The notes: generated by a model from the sequence alone, not told the origin. A DNA stretch of 64,000 nt from Bacillota bacterium (GCA_021768085.1 JAETOJ010000002.1:62001-126000), one strand, 5' to 3'. Shown: positions 1-10,690, counted from the stretch's first letter. Program-made: numbers and translations.

Positions 1-1160
1 CTCTGGTCGGAGGGTACCTCATACATCACCGGGGTCATGACCTCCTCCAGCACGGCCCGCAGGCCGCGGGCGCCGATCTTGCGCTCCAGCGCCTTGTCGG
101 CGGCAGCCTCCAGCGCACCGGGGGCAAACTCCAGCTCCACGTTGTCATAGTCCATCAGACACTTGTATTGCTTCACCAGGGCATTCTTCGGCTCGGTGAG
201 GATACGCACCAGCTGTTCCCGATCCAGCGCCTTCAGACTGGTGAGGATGGGCAGACGGCCTACCAGCTCCGGGATGATGCCGAATTTCAGCAGATCATGA
301 GGCTGAACGTGCTGAAATACGTCGTCCTTTTCCCGCTCTGCCGAGGTTTTTACATCGGAGCCAAAGCCAATGGTCTTTTGATCCAGCCGGCGCTCGATAA
401 TCTTGTCCAGCCCGTCAAAGGCCCCGCCGCAGATGAACAGGATGTTCTTGGTGTCGATCTGCAAAAACTCCTGGTGGGGGTGTTTGCGCCCACCCTGGGG
501 GGGGACGTTGGCCACGGTACCCTCCAAAATCTTTAGCAGGGCCTGCTGCACGCCCTCGCCGGACACGTCCCGAGTGATGGAGGTGTTCTCGCTCTTGCGG
601 GCGATCTTGTCGATCTCGTCCACGTAGATAATGCCCCGCTGGGCCAGCTCGATGTCATAGTCGGCGGCCTGAACCAGCCGCAGCAGAATATTCTCCACAT
701 CGTCGCCCACATAGCCCGCCTCAGTGAGGGTGGTGGCGTCGGCAATGGCGAAGGGCACCTTCAGGATCCGGGCCAGGGTCTGGGCAAACAGGGTCTTGCC
801 GCAGCCGGTGGGGCCCACCATGAGGATGTTGGATTTTTGCAGCTCCACATCGGCCCCGCCGCCGAAATAGATGCGCTTGTAGTGGTTGTAGACCGCCACG
901 GACAGAGCGATCTTAGCGTTGTCCTGTCCAATGATATACTCGTCCAGTACCGCCACCATCTCCTGGGGGGTGGGGATCACGTCGGGGATCTCCGGCGTCT
1001 CCTCCGGCCCGTCATCGTACTCCTCCCCCAGGATATTCATGCACAGGCGGACGCACTCGTTGCAGATATAGGCCCCGGGCCCGGCGATGATCCGCTCCAC
1101 CTGCTCCTGGTGCTTGCCGCAGAAGGAGCAGCGCACTGATTTATACTCATCTCTTGCCAT
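1..1160 (-). CDS. clpX: ATP-dependent Clp protease ATP-binding subunit ClpX (C-terminus runs off window)
   Basis: Reverse translation from ATG at 1160 gives [21 protein letters not shown] (Cys4 zinc-binding N-domain), GPTGCGKT Walker A and [13 protein letters not shown] Walker B. Confidence 0.96.
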   Translation of the reverse strand, partial: MARDEYKSVRCSFCGKHQEQVERIIAGPGAYICNECVRLCMNILGEEYDDGPEETPEIPDVIPTPQEMVAVLDEYIIGQDNAKIALSVAVYNHYKRIYFGGGADVELQKSNILMVGPTGCGKTLFAQTLARILKVPFAIADATTLTEAGYVGDDVENILLRLVQAADYDIELAQRGIIYVDEIDKIARKSENTSITRDVSGEGVQQALLKILEGTVANVPPQGGRKHPHQEFLQIDTKNILFICGGAFDGLDKIIERRLDQKTIGFGSDVKTSAEREKDDVFQHVQPHDLLKFGIIPELVGRLPILTSLKALDREQLVRILTEPKNALVKQYKCLMDYDNVELEFAPGALEAAADKALERKIGARGLRAVLEEVMTPVMYEVPSDQ

Positions 1161-1188
1161 GGTTCATCTTCCTTTCAGGAAAAGCGCC

Positions 1189-1219
1189 AAAGAGCGGAGA
1201 CGGGCAGCCTCCGCTCTTT
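1189..1219 (-). terminator. hairpin between clpP and clpX (attenuator/terminator)
   Basis: aaagagcggag / ctccgctcttt perfect inverted repeat in the clpP-clpX intergenic gap. Confidence 0.55.
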
Positions 1220-1229
1220 GAACCGTATA

Positions 1230-1811
1230 TCAGCGATTGGTGATAATCTTGTCGATCAGGCCGTACTCCAGCGCCTCCTGGGCGGTCATGAAATTGTCCC
1301 GCTCACAGTCGGCGGTGACCTGGGCCAGATCCCTGCCACAGTTGTCCGCCAGGATCTGGGTCACCCGCTTCTTGATAGTCTCCAGGCGCTTCAGATGGAG
1401 GGCCATGTCGGTGATCTGGCCCTGGGTGCCCGCAGAGGGCTGGTGGATCATGATCTCCGCGTTGGGAAGGGCCATGCGCTTCCCCTTGGCCCCGGAGGAC
1501 AGCAGGAACGCCCCCATGGACGCGCCCATGCCCACGCAGATGGTGGACACATCGCACTTGATGTACTGCATGGTGTCGTAGATGGCCATCCCGTCGGGGA
1601 TGGAACCACCGGGGCTGTTGATATAAAACTGGATATCCTTGTCCGGATCCTGGGCCTCCAGGTAGAGCAACTGGGCCACCACCAGGGACGCGGTGGTGGC
1701 GTTGACCTCCTCGCCCAGAAACACGATCCGGTCGTTGAGCAGCCGGGAAAAGATGTCGTAGGAGCGCTCGCCCCGGCTGGTCTGTTCCACAACATAAGGT
1801 ACTAAGCTCAT
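1230..1811 (-). CDS. clpP: ATP-dependent Clp protease proteolytic subunit ClpP
   Basis: 193 aa, [36 protein letters not shown] serine motif; [12 protein letters not shown]. Confidence 0.97.
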   Translation of the reverse strand: MSLVPYVVEQTSRGERSYDIFSRLLNDRIVFLGEEVNATTASLVVAQLLYLEAQDPDKDIQFYINSPGGSIPDGMAIYDTMQYIKCDVSTICVGMGASMGAFLLSSGAKGKRMALPNAEIMIHQPSAGTQGQITDMALHLKRLETIKKRVTQILADNCGRDLAQVTADCERDNFMTAQEALEYGLIDKIITNR

Positions 1812-1921
1812 AAGAAATGTCTCCTTTCCGATGGGGGAATTGTGAACCCAAAATGCCGGCAGACAACAGTATACCCACCGGAACCAGGCACTTATTCCCT
1901 TCCGCCCTCAAAAAGGCAGAT

Positions 1922-3301
1922 TTAGGCTTCTTCAGCCTCGGGCTTTCCTTTACCCTTGGAGGCGGTCTTCTTCTTGGCGGGCTTTTCCTCCGCCCCGTCC
2001 TCGGTCTCCTCCGCCTTCTTGGCCTTCTTGGCGGGCTTCTTAGCCGCACCCTTCACCAGCTCCAGCGCCTTGCGCATGGCCAGATCGAGCCGCAGATCCT
2101 CCACGCTCACCAGCTCCCGAACCTTGTCCGTTTCCATCTTGTATTGCTCAGCCAGCTTGGCGATCTCCTCGTCCACGTCGGCGTCGGTGGCCTCGATACC
2201 CTCGGCGGCGGCCACGGCCTCCAGAGCCAGATCGCTGCGCACGTTGCGCTCAGCGGTGGTCTTGGACTGGGCGCGCAGCTCGTCCAGCGTCATGCCCATC
2301 ATCTGGAGATAGTTGTCAAAGCTGATGCCCTGGCTCTGAATCCGGTTGGCGTAGTCCTCCAGCATCTTGTCGGCCCGGTAATCCACCATGGCCTGGGGCA
2401 CGTCGCACTCCAGCTTCTCAATAAGGGCGTCAATGATGGCGGCCTCAAAGTCCCGGTCGGCCTGCTCCTGGCGGCGGGCCTTCAGCTTCTCGCCCAGATC
2501 CTTCTTGAACTCCTCCAAGGTGTCGAACTCGGACACGTCCTTGGCGAACTCGTCGTCCACCTCGGGTTCCTGCTTCTCCTTCACCTCGTGAACCTTGACC
2601 TTGAACACCACAGCGGCACCGGCCAGCTCAGGGGCGTAGTTCTCCGGGAAGGTGATGTCCAAATCCTTCTCGTCCCCCGCCTTCATGCCGACGACCTGCT
2701 CCTCAAAGCCGGGCACAAAGGAACCGGATCCCAGCTCCAGGCTGTAGTTCTCCCCCTTTCCGCCCTGGAAGGGCACGCCGTCCTTGAAGCCCTCGAAGTC
2801 GATGACGGCGGTGTCGCCCTTCTTGGCCTTCCGATCCACGCTCACCAGGCGGGACGCCCGGTCAATGTACGGCTTCAGCTCCGCCTTGATGTCGGCGGCG
2901 GACACTTTCACATCCGCCTTGCCCACGGGCAGGCCCTTGTAATCCTTGACGGACGCCTCGGGCTTGACGGTAACGGTAGCCTTAAAGGTAAAGCCGTCGG
3001 CGCTGACGTCCAGCACCTCCAGTTGGGGATAGGCCACGGGCTTCAAACCGGTCTCCTTCAGCGCGGCCTCATAGGCGTCGGGATAGGCCAGAGAGATGGC
3101 GTCCTCAAAGAAAATCTCGGCGCCGTACATCTTCTCCACCATCTTCCTGGGCGCCTTGCCCTTCCGGAAGCCGGGGACGTTGATGCGGTTCTTCTGACGG
3201 TTGTAGACCTTGTCGATGGCGGCCTGGAACTGGTCGGCCCCCACCTCGATCACCAACTCATAGGCGCTGTTTTCTTTTTTCTCGTTGCTCTTGATGTTCA
3301 T
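1922..3301 (-). CDS. tig: trigger factor (ribosome-associated chaperone/PPIase)
   Basis: MNIKSNEKKENSAYELVIEVGADQF...GFRKGKAPRKMVEKMYG signature; Lys-rich C-terminal tail; upstream of clpP. Confidence 0.95.
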   Translation of the reverse strand: MNIKSNEKKENSAYELVIEVGADQFQAAIDKVYNRQKNRINVPGFRKGKAPRKMVEKMYGAEIFFEDAISLAYPDAYEAALKETGLKPVAYPQLEVLDVSADGFTFKATVTVKPEASVKDYKGLPVGKADVKVSAADIKAELKPYIDRASRLVSVDRKAKKGDTAVIDFEGFKDGVPFQGGKGENYSLELGSGSFVPGFEEQVVGMKAGDEKDLDITFPENYAPELAGAAVVFKVKVHEVKEKQEPEVDDEFAKDVSEFDTLEEFKKDLGEKLKARRQEQADRDFEAAIIDALIEKLECDVPQAMVDYRADKMLEDYANRIQSQGISFDNYLQMMGMTLDELRAQSKTTAERNVRSDLALEAVAAAEGIEATDADVDEEIAKLAEQYKMETDKVRELVSVEDLRLDLAMRKALELVKGAAKKPAKKAKKAEETEDGAEEKPAKKKTASKGKGKPEAEEA

Positions 3302-3405
3302 GGTTGCTCCTCCAAGCTTGGCCCCTGATAAGCTCCCGGGCCTTCTTTCTAAATAATCCAACCTATTCTATCAGATAGGCGCAGAGATTTCCACTGTTTT
3401 TTTGC

Positions 3406-4095
3406 TCAATCTAAAATTTTTTTTGGACAGAACCCGACAAAGTCCGCCGACACCAGCCGGTACTCCACAGATCCCTGCACTCCCTCAATGGCCAGCCGGT
3501 GGCTGGCTCCGTGAAGGTGCCCATAACAGCAGATCCGGACGCCGTACCGCTCCAGCAGATCCAGGATCTCCTGACAGCGGTAGCCCCGGTACAGAGGCGG
3601 GTAGTGGAGGAAGCACAGCTTCTCCCGCTCCCCCGCCGCCTTCAGCGACGCCTCCAGCCGGATCAGCTCCCGGTTGAATACCTTTTCCCAGTGGGGCGTG
3701 CCATTTTCCTCGAAAAACCAGCCACGGGTACCGCACAGGGCCATGTCGCCGTAAAAGGCACAGTTGTTGTGAAGAATGTGGAGTTGGGTGAAGCCATTGG
3801 CCTGAAAAAAGGCGTTCATCTTGGAGGCCGTAGTCCACCAATAGTCGTGGTTTCCCTTTAGCAGCCACTTTTCCCCGGGCAACTCACTGTTCAGGAAGGC
3901 AAAGTCGTCCTTTGCCTCCTCCAGGTTCATGCCCCAGGATAGGTCGCCGCATAGCACCACCGTGTCGCCGTCCTCCACCGGGGAGAAGCCCTGCCGCAGC
4001 TTCTCCACATAGCCCTCCCACCCTCCGCCGAACACGTCCATAGGCTTGTCCGAGCGCAGGGACAGGTGGGTGTCGCCGATGGCGTAGAGAGCCAT
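3406..4095 (-). CDS. metallophosphoesterase family protein
   Basis: AIGDTHL, LCGDLSWG, LKGNHDYWW, YGHLHGAS calcineurin-like motifs. Confidence 0.9.
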   Translation of the reverse strand: MALYAIGDTHLSLRSDKPMDVFGGGWEGYVEKLRQGFSPVEDGDTVVLCGDLSWGMNLEEAKDDFAFLNSELPGEKWLLKGNHDYWWTTASKMNAFFQANGFTQLHILHNNCAFYGDMALCGTRGWFFEENGTPHWEKVFNRELIRLEASLKAAGEREKLCFLHYPPLYRGYRCQEILDLLERYGVRICCYGHLHGASHRLAIEGVQGSVEYRLVSADFVGFCPKKILD

Positions 4096-4111
4096 CCTCT
4101 CACCTCACCTC

Positions 4112-5599
4112 TTATTTCAGAAAGTCCAGCACACACTCCATCATGCCGGCGGGCTCAATGGAGCCGTTGAATCGGCGCTGCTTGTTCTTCAGCCGGGCCA
4201 GGGGCATGGGGACGGGCACGCCGGTATACTGGCTGAGCTGATCCAAGATCTCCACCCCGGGCTTATGGCCCTTTACTCCCAGAGCGGTGAGCACACTGGA
4301 GCAGAACTTGAAGGGGCTGGCGGTGGATACCACCACAGTGGGGGTGTCGTCCCCCGTCTCCACCCGGTACTCATCCAGCACATGAAAGGCCACGGCGGTG
4401 TGGGGGTCGATAAGGTATTCCCGCTCCTTCCACATCCTGCCGATCATGGCCAGCGTCTGGCTGTCGTCGCAGCACCCGGCGCTGAACAGGCGCTTGAGCT
4501 TGGTGCGGATGGCACTGTCCACCCGATAGCTGCCGTACTCCGACAACTGGGACATATACTCCCGCACCTGCTTGTCGTTCCGGCCGGACAGCTCAAAGAT
4601 CATCCGCTCCAGATTGCTGGAGATCAGAATGTCCATGGAGGGAGACATGGTGTTGTAGAACGTGCGATTGCGGTCATAGGCCCCGGTGTTGATGAAATCG
4701 GTGAGCACGTTATTCTGGTTGGAGGCGCAAATCAGGCGGTTAATGGGTATGCCCATCTCTTTGGCATAGTAGGCCGCCAGGATGTTGCCAAAGTTGCCAG
4801 TGGGGACGCATACGTTGATCTGCTCCCCCTTTGTGATTGCGCCGCTCTTGAGCAGGTCGCAGTAGGCGGAGGCATAATAAACGATCTGCGGCAGCACCCG
4901 GCCCCAGTTGATGGAGTTGGCGGAGGACAGGAAATAGCCCCGCTCCGCCAGAGTATCGGCCAACTCTTTGCTGGAAAAGAGCTGTTTCACCCCGGTCTGG
5001 GCGTCGTCGAAGTTGCCCGCCACTGCGGAAACCCCCACATTGCCCCCCTCCTGGGTGACCATTTGGAGTTCCTGGATGTCGGATACGCCGTCCTTTGGAT
5101 AGAACACCAGTATTTTTGTTTTATCCACGTTGCGGAAACCCTCCAGGGCAGCCTTGCCCGTGTCGCCGGAGGTGGCCACTAAAATACACACCGTCTTTTT
5201 CTCATCGTTTTTTTCCAGCGACGCTGTGAGCAGATGGGGTAGCATCTGGAGCGCCATATCCTTAAAAGCACAGGTGGGGCCGTGCCACAGCTCCAGACAG
5301 TAGGTGCGGTCGTCCAGCTTCCGCACCGGGGCCACGTCCTCCGCATCGAACTTGCCCCCACCATAAGCCTCGTTGGCATAGGTAGTCAGCTCAGAGGCGG
5401 CAAAGCCCTCCAAAAAGCTGTTCATGATATAGACTACCCGCTGTTGGTAGGACATCTCCTTCATGGTCTCCACCGCCGAAGCAGGCAGGCGGGGCAGTAC
5501 TGCCGGGGTCATCAGCCCCCCGTCCGGAGCCAGCCCCTTGGCGATGGCTTGGGGCGCGTTCATTCGCAGGTCTCTATTTCTCGTGCTCAGATAATTCAT
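4112..5599 (-). CDS. thrC: threonine synthase
   Basis: MNYLSTRNRDLRMNAPQAIAKGLAPDGGL; ELWHGPTCAFKDMALQMLP PLP-lysine motif; VATSGDTGKAALEGF. Confidence 0.95.
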   Translation of the reverse strand: MNYLSTRNRDLRMNAPQAIAKGLAPDGGLMTPAVLPRLPASAVETMKEMSYQQRVVYIMNSFLEGFAASELTTYANEAYGGGKFDAEDVAPVRKLDDRTYCLELWHGPTCAFKDMALQMLPHLLTASLEKNDEKKTVCILVATSGDTGKAALEGFRNVDKTKILVFYPKDGVSDIQELQMVTQEGGNVGVSAVAGNFDDAQTGVKQLFSSKELADTLAERGYFLSSANSINWGRVLPQIVYYASAYCDLLKSGAITKGEQINVCVPTGNFGNILAAYYAKEMGIPINRLICASNQNNVLTDFINTGAYDRNRTFYNTMSPSMDILISSNLERMIFELSGRNDKQVREYMSQLSEYGSYRVDSAIRTKLKRLFSAGCCDDSQTLAMIGRMWKEREYLIDPHTAVAFHVLDEYRVETGDDTPTVVVSTASPFKFCSSVLTALGVKGHKPGVEILDQLSQYTGVPVPMPLARLKNKQRRFNGSIEPAGMMECVLDFLK

Positions 5600-6540
5600 C
5601 TTTGTCTCACTACTCTCATTAAATTGTTATAAAACAGGTCGCGCACGACTGTTTCATGATAACCATGACAAAGCAGATACTCATAAAAGTCCCCCAACCG
5701 GTCGATAGACGGCAGGTCGGCAATGGTGTCGCAGCCATCCCAGTCACCTCCCAAGGCGACATTGGTCGTACCACCCAGCTCCAGGATGTGGTCCAGATGG
5801 GCTCGAAGAGCGTTCAGATCCTGGGTCCCGCCCACAAAATCCTCATAGAAATTGAGGCCGATCACACCTTGATTTTTTATTATCGCATTTATTTGCCCAT
5901 CCGTCAAGTTCCTTGTGTGATTCCATACAGATTTTGCGTTAGAATGGCTGGCGATAAAAGGCCTGCGAGCCAGCTCTGCCACGTCCCAGAACCCGGCCTC
6001 CGACAGATGGGACACATCCACCAGGATATGCAAGTCCCCCATTTTTTCCACAAACTGCTGCCCCAGCGGGGACAGTCCCCGTTCAGGCTGTTCCATCGAG
6101 GAACCGGACAGGGCATTGGCATGGTTCCAGGTCAGGTTGATGGCCACCACGCCCTCCGCCGCGGCCTCCTCCAGCCGTGCCGGGTCGCAGCCCAGCAGCT
6201 CCGCTCCCTCCACGGTGAGGAAGGCGGCAGCCTTCCCTTGCCTGTGGGCGCGCTCCACCTCCCGGGCGGTGCGACACTGGACAATTTTTTCCGCATTGCA
6301 GGCCATTTGCTCCCGAAAGCAGCGCAAGAGGGCAAAATACGCCCGTTCCACCGAATCCCCTCCGGCCGGGTAGCCGGTATAGCCATCGGCTGTCCACAGG
6401 GCGAAAAACTGGCAGTACCGCGCAAAATCGGCCGTCCGTTCCAGGGAGATCATCCCGGTATTGCGATCCAGCCCCTCATACTCCCGCCAGCAGCGGGAAA
6501 TGGTGTCGCAATGGGCGTCAAATACACAGATCCGCTTCAT
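5596..6540 (-). CDS. membrane dipeptidase, peptidase family M19
   Basis: FDAHCDTI, TVEGAELLG, NLTWNHANALSGS, ILVDVSHLSEAGFWDV, FIASHSNAK motifs. Confidence 0.92.
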   Translation of the reverse strand: MKRICVFDAHCDTISRCWREYEGLDRNTGMISLERTADFARYCQFFALWTADGYTGYPAGGDSVERAYFALLRCFREQMACNAEKIVQCRTAREVERAHRQGKAAAFLTVEGAELLGCDPARLEEAAAEGVVAINLTWNHANALSGSSMEQPERGLSPLGQQFVEKMGDLHILVDVSHLSEAGFWDVAELARRPFIASHSNAKSVWNHTRNLTDGQINAIIKNQGVIGLNFYEDFVGGTQDLNALRAHLDHILELGGTTNVALGGDWDGCDTIADLPSIDRLGDFYEYLLCHGYHETVVRDLFYNNLMRVVRQR

Positions 6541-6554
6541 AGCCGCTCCCCCTA

Positions 6555-6926
6555 CTAAAACGCGTTCTCAATGTAGTATATGTCCGGCTTCTCCGTGTGC
6601 ATACCCTGGGGCGCATAGACCTCCGCCACGTCAAATCGGGGCTGAAGGACCGTTGGATGGCGCATCAAATAAAACTCCGCGGTAATACGCAGCTTACGCT
6701 GCTTGGAAAGGGTTACTGCTTCACAGGCCGCGCCATATCTCCCATCCTTCCGCAGTTTAACCTCAACAAAGGCCAAGTACCTGCCGTTCTCTGCGATCAG
6801 ATCGATCTCCCCCATGCGGCAGCGGAAATTCCGCGCCGCAATCTGCCAACCCCGCCCTTGGAGCCATTCCGCTGTCCGATCCTCGCCCCACTGTCCCAGG
6901 GTACGGGCTCTCTCCCCACCCCTCAC
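6555..6926 (-). CDS. YraN family (UPF0102) endonuclease-fold protein
   Basis: GQWGEDRTAEWLQGRGWQIAARNFRCRMGEIDLIAENGRYLAFVEVKLR; adjacent to rnhB. Confidence 0.92.
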   Translation of the reverse strand: MRGGERARTLGQWGEDRTAEWLQGRGWQIAARNFRCRMGEIDLIAENGRYLAFVEVKLRKDGRYGAACEAVTLSKQRKLRITAEFYLMRHPTVLQPRFDVAEVYAPQGMHTEKPDIYYIENAF

Positions 6927-7528
6927 AGTTTTTTCAAAAAGGAGCGGCGGTGGATGGGACAGGGGCCGAACTCCCGCAAATGCGCATAGTGCCGTTCGGT
7001 GGGATAACCCTTATGGCGCTCAAACTCATATTGAGGATAAAGCGCGGCCATTTCCACCATGTAGCGATCCCGGCTGACCTTGGCCAAAATCGACGCCGCG
7101 GCGATAGAATACGACAAGCTATCTCCCTTTACAATAAGCTGATGATCTAACGTGATAGCACATTGACTCCCGTGATCTCGATTGCCGTCGATGAGGGCAA
7201 ATTCCGCTTTATGTTCCAGCCCATCAATGGCCGTCTGCATGGCTTTTATCCGGCTGTTGAGGATGTCAAGCCGGTCGATTTCCTCCGGCTCCACCCATGC
7301 CACCGCCCAGCTCACGGCCTGTTCCTGAATCTGGTCAAACAGGATCTCGCGCCGGCGCTCTGTCACCTGCTTGGAATCGTTAAGCCAAGGCAACTCCAAC
7401 CCGTCCGGAAGGATGACCGCTGCCGCATACACCCGCCCCGCCAAGGGTCCAACTCCTGCCTCATCACAGCCGCACACCGCAAGGTAGCCCCGCTTAGCGG
7501 CTACCCGCTCATAGTCCCAGCCCGGCAT
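6923..7528 (-). CDS. rnhB: ribonuclease HII
   Basis: VCGCDEAGVGPLAGRVYAAAVIL; ILAKVSRDRYM; GYPTERHYAHL. Confidence 0.95.
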   Translation of the reverse strand: MPGWDYERVAAKRGYLAVCGCDEAGVGPLAGRVYAAAVILPDGLELPWLNDSKQVTERRREILFDQIQEQAVSWAVAWVEPEEIDRLDILNSRIKAMQTAIDGLEHKAEFALIDGNRDHGSQCAITLDHQLIVKGDSLSYSIAAASILAKVSRDRYMVEMAALYPQYEFERHKGYPTERHYAHLREFGPCPIHRRSFLKKL

Positions 7529-7544
7529 GGCCTTTCCTCCTTTG

Positions 7545-8408
7545 CTATGGCTTCATGTCTTCTGGCGCTTCTAATGTAAAGTGTCCCAGCTTGCCGCTGC
7601 GAAACTCGTCCAGCAGCAGCTTTGCCATCCGCTCTGTGTCCAATTCTCCGCCGGATATACGCATACCCCGCTTTCTGGCGCAGTCCTCCAGCAACTCCCA
7701 GCCCTGCCTGCCATCCAGCTCTGTCAGCTTGTACCGCTCCTTGATGGCCTGGGGGTAGCGATCCCGCAGCAGCTCCAGCAAGGCACAGGCCAGCCCCTCC
7801 AAGTCTGTCACCTCATCCTTTACTGCGCCAGTAAAGGCCAAGTGAAGGCCGGTGATCTCGTCCTCAAACTTGGGCCAGAGAATGCCCGGGGTATCCAGCA
7901 GCTCCAGGCTGTTGTCCACGCTGACCCACTGCTTCCCCCGAGTGACACCGGGCTTATCCCCTGTTTTGGCAGATTTGCGCTTGGCAACCTTATTAATAAA
8001 AGTGGACTTGCCCACATTGGGCACCCCCACTACCATGGCCCGGATGGGGCGGCCCACCTGTCCCCGCTCCTTCCATTTGGCCATTTGCTCCTTCAGTGCG
8101 TTCCGGGCCAGCGCCGCCATCTGCCCTACCCCGGTCCCCGCCCGGGAATCCACCGCCGCGGCCGGGGTCTTTCTGGTCTTGTTAAAATAGTCGGCCCAGA
8201 CCCGATTCATCTGGGGATCCGCCTGATCGGCTCGGTTTAGCATGACGATCCGGGGCTTGTCCCCGCAGATGATGTCAATGTCCGGATTGCGGCTGGAGAT
8301 GGGAATGCGGGCGTCCACAAGCTCCACCACGATGTCCACGTGCTTCAGGTCGGCCTCCATCTGCCGCCGGGTTTTGGTCATGTGTCCCGGATACCACTGA
8401 ATATTCAC
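7545..8408 (-). CDS. ylqF: ribosome biogenesis GTPase YlqF/RbgA
   Basis: MNIQWYPGHMTKTRRQME; circularly permuted G motifs incl. VGVPNVGKSTFINK; LLDTPGILWPKFE. Confidence 0.95.
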   Translation of the reverse strand: MNIQWYPGHMTKTRRQMEADLKHVDIVVELVDARIPISSRNPDIDIICGDKPRIVMLNRADQADPQMNRVWADYFNKTRKTPAAAVDSRAGTGVGQMAALARNALKEQMAKWKERGQVGRPIRAMVVGVPNVGKSTFINKVAKRKSAKTGDKPGVTRGKQWVSVDNSLELLDTPGILWPKFEDEITGLHLAFTGAVKDEVTDLEGLACALLELLRDRYPQAIKERYKLTELDGRQGWELLEDCARKRGMRISGGELDTERMAKLLLDEFRSGKLGHFTLEAPEDMKP

Positions 8409-8472
8409 AGGTGTGCCTCCTTATTATCATACTCCCCTGCCAGAAATGCCAAAAGCTGCGGTTTCTCCGAAC

Positions 8473-8502
8473 AAAAAAGGAGCGGTTCCCCGCTCCTTTT
8501 TT
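8473..8502 (-). terminator. intrinsic terminator downstream of rplS
   Basis: aaaaaaggagcgg-ttcc-ccgctcctttttt hairpin with T-tract. Confidence 0.7.
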
Positions 8503-8512
8503 ATTCCACAGC

Positions 8513-8854
8513 TTACAGATCCTCCTTGACCTTGGCCGCCTTGCCCACGCGGTCACGCAAGTAGTACAGCTTGGCCCGGCGAACCCGGCCCTTCCGGACG
8601 GTCTCCACCTTCTCGATGGTGGGGGCATGCAGGGGGAACACCTTTTCTACGCCCACGCCGTAAGAGATGCGGCGTACAGTGAAGCTCTCCTCCACACCGC
8701 CGTGCTTCTTAGCGATCACAGTGCCCTCGAACACCTGAATACGCTCACGGCTGCCTTCCTTGACCCGGATGTGCACGCGGACAGTGTCGCCCACGCGGAC
8801 AGAAGGAGCCTCGTCCTTCATGTACTTTTCACTGAACTGATGCAGCAGATCCAT
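8513..8854 (-). CDS. rplS: 50S ribosomal protein L19
   Basis: [58 protein letters not shown]. Confidence 0.97.
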   Translation of the reverse strand: MDLLHQFSEKYMKDEAPSVRVGDTVRVHIRVKEGSRERIQVFEGTVIAKKHGGVEESFTVRRISYGVGVEKVFPLHAPTIEKVETVRKGRVRRAKLYYLRDRVGKAAKVKEDL

Positions 8855-8989
8855 TTGTATTTCCTCCTATAATCAGGCGTTCATGCGTCCAAGCCCGTTT
8901 GCCGCGCAGAGGACCACCCGTTTTCAGACTATGGTAGTCTATCATATTGTGAAATGATTTGCAAGGGGTTTCCCGGAAAAATTTTAATT

Positions 8990-9592
8990 TTAAGAGGTAG
9001 TCCCCTGCCCCCTTCCGCCGTGGCGGATCACCCCCACCAGCAGCCACAGGGCGGTGAGCAGCAGAGACACATTGGCATAGTGGACGGCGGCAATGGTTCC
9101 CACGCCTGCCAGCACCCCCACCAGGCACCCGGCAAATGCCGTGAGCAGCCGGTCGGCCCAGTCCGGATCCAGCCGTTCCGCCAGCAGGCTGTATAGCACC
9201 CGCCCGCCGTCCAGCGGCAGGATGGGTAGCAGATTAAAGACCCCCAGCCCCAGGCTGAGCACCGCTGGCAAGTGCCGGCCCTGCCAATAGAACAGCCCAC
9301 CCAGCAGCAGATTGGCCCCGGGCCCTGCCAGAGCCACCAAGCTGTCCCGCCCGTAGGTCAGTGGCGCCCGGTAGGAGAAGGACAACTCTGCGCCCACTGC
9401 TGTGAGGGACAGCTGCTCCACCTTCCCCCCAAAGCACCGTGCCGCTGCCACATGGCCCAGCTCGTGGACAACGCAGGCCAGAAGGCCCCAGGGCAGCAGC
9501 CCAACCCCCTCGTCCAGCCAGTACAGAGCCCCCAGCAGCAGCAGGAATCCAGGGCTGGCTTCCAGCCGCAGCCGGTCAGGATTTCGCCACAT
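8990..9592 (-). CDS. M50 family metallopeptidase, SpoIVFB-like
   Basis: LLACVVHELGHVAAARCFGG (HExxH) and NLLPILPLDGGRVLYSLL; start chosen at internal Met to limit overlap with upstream gene. Confidence 0.85.
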   Translation of the reverse strand: MWRNPDRLRLEASPGFLLLLGALYWLDEGVGLLPWGLLACVVHELGHVAAARCFGGKVEQLSLTAVGAELSFSYRAPLTYGRDSLVALAGPGANLLLGGLFYWQGRHLPAVLSLGLGVFNLLPILPLDGGRVLYSLLAERLDPDWADRLLTAFAGCLVGVLAGVGTIAAVHYANVSLLLTALWLLVGVIRHGGRGQGTTS

Positions 9593-10571
9593 AATAGGCC
9601 GGATCCAGCCGGATATTATCTTTTTCAATGGTAAAATGGAGGTGGGTGCCGATGGCATTTCCGGTGTCCCCCACCAGCGCCACCGTCTGCCCGCAGGTCA
9701 CCGGATCCCCCTTGTGTACCAGCAGCTTACTGCAGTGGGCATAAAAGCTGCTGACGTTGTTGGCGTGAGAAATCTTCAAATACAGACCAAATTCATCGCT
9801 TTTGCCGATGTACTCCACCACGCCGTCGGCAAAAGCGCCGATCTCCGTCCCCTCCGCCGCGCCGATATCCAGCGCCAGGTGGAACTCATTTTTTCCGTTT
9901 ACCGGGCTGTCCCGGTAGCCGAAGGTGGAGGTCACCGGGCCCGTCACCGGATCCACTGTTTTGGGCAGCCCCAGCTCATAAAAGGCAAAGCTCACGTTGG
10001 AGGGCAGCTTGATCCCGTCATCGGTGTATTCCTGAGCCACCGCCGTCACAACGGCGGGTTGGGTGGGCTCCGGCGAGGGGCTGTCCGTCTCAGGCAGCGG
10101 AGAGATAGGCGGGACGGGCTCGTCCGGCGGCGTTCCGCCGCTCCGCCCCTCCATCACTCCATGGGTGCTCAGGTAGGCCCGTCCCGCTCCAGGGGTCTGA
10201 CTCAGCAGTACCACCGACCGGGGCGCGTCCTGCTCTGGCGCAGGGGCATCTGGCTCCGGCTCACCCCCTAAAATCCGCACCCACAGCGCCTCCAGAGACG
10301 CCCCCAGCGGCTTTCCGTCAGAGACGGATTGGCTGAAGGCTCGAAAGGCCGCGGTGAAATCCACATTTTCATCCATGGCGGCGCGCCACGCCTCAAACTG
10401 GACGGGAAACACCCCCCGGCCTACGTAGACCAGCAGAAACAGAGCCAGACTGATCAACAGCTGCGCCAGCCTGCGCCGGTCGCCGGTTTCCGCCTGTCGG
10501 GTGGGCCGCCTTGTCCTGCGGCTCGCTCCGCGGTTGCCCCTTGCCGTCCTACGCCCATAGGTCGTGTCCAT
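9576..10571 (-). CDS. M23 family (LytM-domain) membrane peptidase, SpoIVFA-like by position
   Basis: Single N-terminal TM, Pro-rich linker, STFGYRDSPVNGKNEFHLALDIGAAEGTEI...GTHLHFTIEKD. Confidence 0.85.
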   Translation of the reverse strand: MDTTYGRRTARGNRGASRRTRRPTRQAETGDRRRLAQLLISLALFLLVYVGRGVFPVQFEAWRAAMDENVDFTAAFRAFSQSVSDGKPLGASLEALWVRILGGEPEPDAPAPEQDAPRSVVLLSQTPGAGRAYLSTHGVMEGRSGGTPPDEPVPPISPLPETDSPSPEPTQPAVVTAVAQEYTDDGIKLPSNVSFAFYELGLPKTVDPVTGPVTSTFGYRDSPVNGKNEFHLALDIGAAEGTEIGAFADGVVEYIGKSDEFGLYLKISHANNVSSFYAHCSKLLVHKGDPVTCGQTVALVGDTGNAIGTHLHFTIEKDNIRLDPAYYVAKS

Positions 10572-10638
10572 GCCAATCCCCCCTTGCATACCCTACTGTA
10601 TGTCCCGTCAGAGGAATTTATGCGCCTTGTCCCACGAG

Positions 10639-10682
10639 AAAAAGGGCCGCAGAACCTTTCTTGTGGGTTCCGCGGCCCTTTG
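10639..10682 (-). terminator. terminator hairpin downstream of xerD
   Basis: aaagggccgc(a)gaacc ... gggttccgcggcccttt inverted repeat. Confidence 0.6.
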
Positions 10683-10690
10683 TGTGCAAT

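Noticed and set aside
1817-3328. 503-aa plus-strand ORF
   Set aside because: Antisense to trigger factor; His/Leu/Gly-rich low-complexity translation typical of reverse-strand reading in GC-rich genes.
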